NCBI GenBank assembly: GCA_029961005.1
Contig: JASBVW010000011.1
Span: forward strand, 1-13,486
Length of the DNA: 13,486 nucleotides
Direction: 5' to 3'
From: Bacillota bacterium
GTDB taxonomy: Bacteria > Bacillota > UBA5301 > JASBVW01
A model generated the notes under the pieces. The model did not search any database. It had not been told where the DNA came from and worked only from the letters and a program-made list of their open reading frames with translations. Below, piece by piece: positions 12,468 through 13,486 of this stretch. Every line of letters starts with the position of its first letter. The first letter of the stretch is position 1. The translations under genes and the position numbers were made by a program.

Positions 12468-13486
12468 TTTAACTTCTCTTTTTCGCTTTCCTCCAGGCAC
12501 TGGCGAAAGATCTTGACCAGCCGGGCGTCAAACTGGGTCCCGGCATTCTTCTCCAGTTCGGCCAGCGCCTCTTCCTTCGTCATCCGGGGGCGGTAGGGGC
12601 GGTCGGAGGTCATGGCGTCAAAGGCATCGGCAATGGCGACAATCCTGGCTTCCAGAGGGATTTGATTCCCCACGAGGCCGTCAGGGTAACCGGAGCCGTC
12701 CACGCGCTCGTGGTGCCAGCGCACAGCAGGGAGGATATCGGCAAGCTGGGGGGCGCGGGCCACGATCTCCGCCCCTACCTGAGGGTGGCTTCTGATCTCT
12801 TCCCGCTCCTGCTCGGTCAGGGGGCCGGGTTTGGAGAGCAGGCTGGAGGGAATGGCCAGTTTCCCCAGGTCGTGCAGAAGAGCAGCCCGCCGCAGCCTGG
12901 CCAAGCGGTCCTGGCTCATCTTCAACGCCTGGCCCAGGAGCTCTACATAGTGGGAGACTCCTTCCGAATGTCCTTTAGTGTAGGGGTTTTTGGCCTCGAT
13001 ACTCTTAACCAGGGCGTCCACCGTCCCCAGGTAAGCCAGGCTTAAGGCTTCGTAATCAAAGGCCTTGCGGATGGCCAGAGCCGCCACCAGGGCTGCCGTT
13101 TGGCAAAGGCGCACCAGATCCGGCTCAAACTTTCCCACCCGCTGTCGCCAGAAGTAAAGCGCCCCGGTGGACTCCCCGTCTACCACCAGCGGGACAAAGA
13201 GAGCGGAGCCCAGTTCTCCAAAAAGCGCCCGTTCAGCTCCTGAGAGGGAAGATTCTTTCAGGCTTGGGATCTCCTCGGCCACGCCTCGCTCTACTACGCG
13301 ATGAAAGTTAGGGTAAGCATCAGGGGCCAGGGCAAGGGGTGGAGAAAGAGAGCTGCCCTCCCGATCGTAGAGGGCCACCAGGGTGGCACCGCCTCCAGCC
13401 TTATTCTTGAGCGCCACGTAGCAGCGGTCAAAGCCCAGGTCTAAGGCCAGCTCGCGGCAGATGCGGTTGAGAATGGTGGAGAGATC
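12464..13486 (-). CDS. GAF and HD-GYP domain protein, probable c-di-GMP phosphodiesterase, 5' part outside the window
   Basis: Probably hydrolyses the second messenger cyclic di-GMP under control of a sensory GAF domain. The frame is open to the right edge, so the N-terminus is missing; 340 residues are visible. Counting from the edge, a GAF-like domain covers about 1-140 (DLSTILNRICRELALDLGFD, then LGSALFVPLVVDGESTGALYFW). The HD-GYP domain follows (about 150-330), with GHSEGV (His173), the HD pair in LLHDLGKLAIP (His205, Asp206, Lys209), HHERVDGSGYPDGL (His258, His259; GYP at 266-268) and IVAIADAFDAMTSDRPYRP. All expected metal ligands and the GYP signature are intact, so activity is likely. 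It is cytoplasmic as far as seen. Its TGA overlaps the PIG-L ATG by 4 bases, which points to translational coupling. Whether further sensor domains lie upstream cannot be seen. Confidence 0.93.
   Translation of the reverse strand, partial: DLSTILNRICRELALDLGFDRCYVALKNKAGGGATLVALYDREGSSLSPPLALAPDAYPNFHRVVERGVAEEIPSLKESSLSGAERALFGELGSALFVPLVVDGESTGALYFWRQRVGKFEPDLVRLCQTAALVAALAIRKAFDYEALSLAYLGTVDALVKSIEAKNPYTKGHSEGVSHYVELLGQALKMSQDRLARLRRAALLHDLGKLAIPSSLLSKPGPLTEQEREEIRSHPQVGAEIVARAPQLADILPAVRWHHERVDGSGYPDGLVGNQIPLEARIVAIADAFDAMTSDRPYRPRMTKEEALAELEKNAGTQFDARLVKIFRQCLEESEKEKLK

Noticed and set aside
1..13486. CRISPR array, insertion sequence, prophage, toxin-antitoxin or defence system
   Set aside because: No regularly spaced repeats, transposase, integrase, nuclease or toxin-like small gene pairs were seen; nearly every base is covered by housekeeping or envelope genes.

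Overview
The window looks like chromosomal DNA from a high-GC, endospore-forming, probably thermophilic Firmicute (class Clostridia, Moorella/Desulfotomaculum-like). This is an inference from three things: the YtaF gene, whose family is tied to endospore formers; the conserved polA-mutM-ytaF-coaE gene order; and GC-rich codon use with many GTG/TTG starts and strong AGGAGG-type ribosome sites. No mobile element, CRISPR array, tRNA or rRNA was seen. Coding density is very high, and the longest non-coding stretch is about 180 bases.

Layout. (1) Positions 1-6036, minus strand: a tightly packed operon read polA > mutM > ytaF > coaE > mgsA > lytic transglycosylase. polA/mutM and coaE/mgsA overlap. 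A 116-base gap before ytaF holds a candidate internal promoter and a GC-rich hairpin. (2) 6217-7413, plus strand: a secreted protein with three SLH domains, divergent from polA, with a three-fold tryptophan-centred repeat at its C-terminus. (3) 7442-9608, minus strand: a YkuD-type L,D-transpeptidase with copper-amine-oxidase-like repeats, and upstream of it a PspC-domain membrane protein. (4) 9726-10475, plus strand: ammonia-dependent NAD synthetase, divergent from the PspC gene across a 117-base gap with a dyad. (5) 10492-13486, minus strand: a GAF/HD-GYP protein cut by the right edge, a PIG-L/LmbE deacetylase coupled to it by an ATGA overlap, and then a duplicated P-loop ATPase of the PRK06851 type.

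How the genes fit together. The first operon joins DNA repair (PolA without proofreading residues, and MutM) with coenzyme A synthesis, methylglyoxal production, a YtaF cation-transporter-like membrane protein and a peptidoglycan lyase. The middle genes mostly concern the cell envelope: an S-layer-type protein, an L,D-transpeptidase and an envelope-stress PspC protein. The last block combines probable c-di-GMP turnover, a zinc amide hydrolase and the uncharacterised tandem ATPase. Three genes (ytaF, the L,D-transpeptidase and the ATPase) have upstream elements resembling the sporulation sigma-E -10 box CATACAAT. This suggests, without proving, that several genes here are switched on in the mother cell. 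The least understood items are the tandem ATPase and the C-terminal repeats of the SLH protein.
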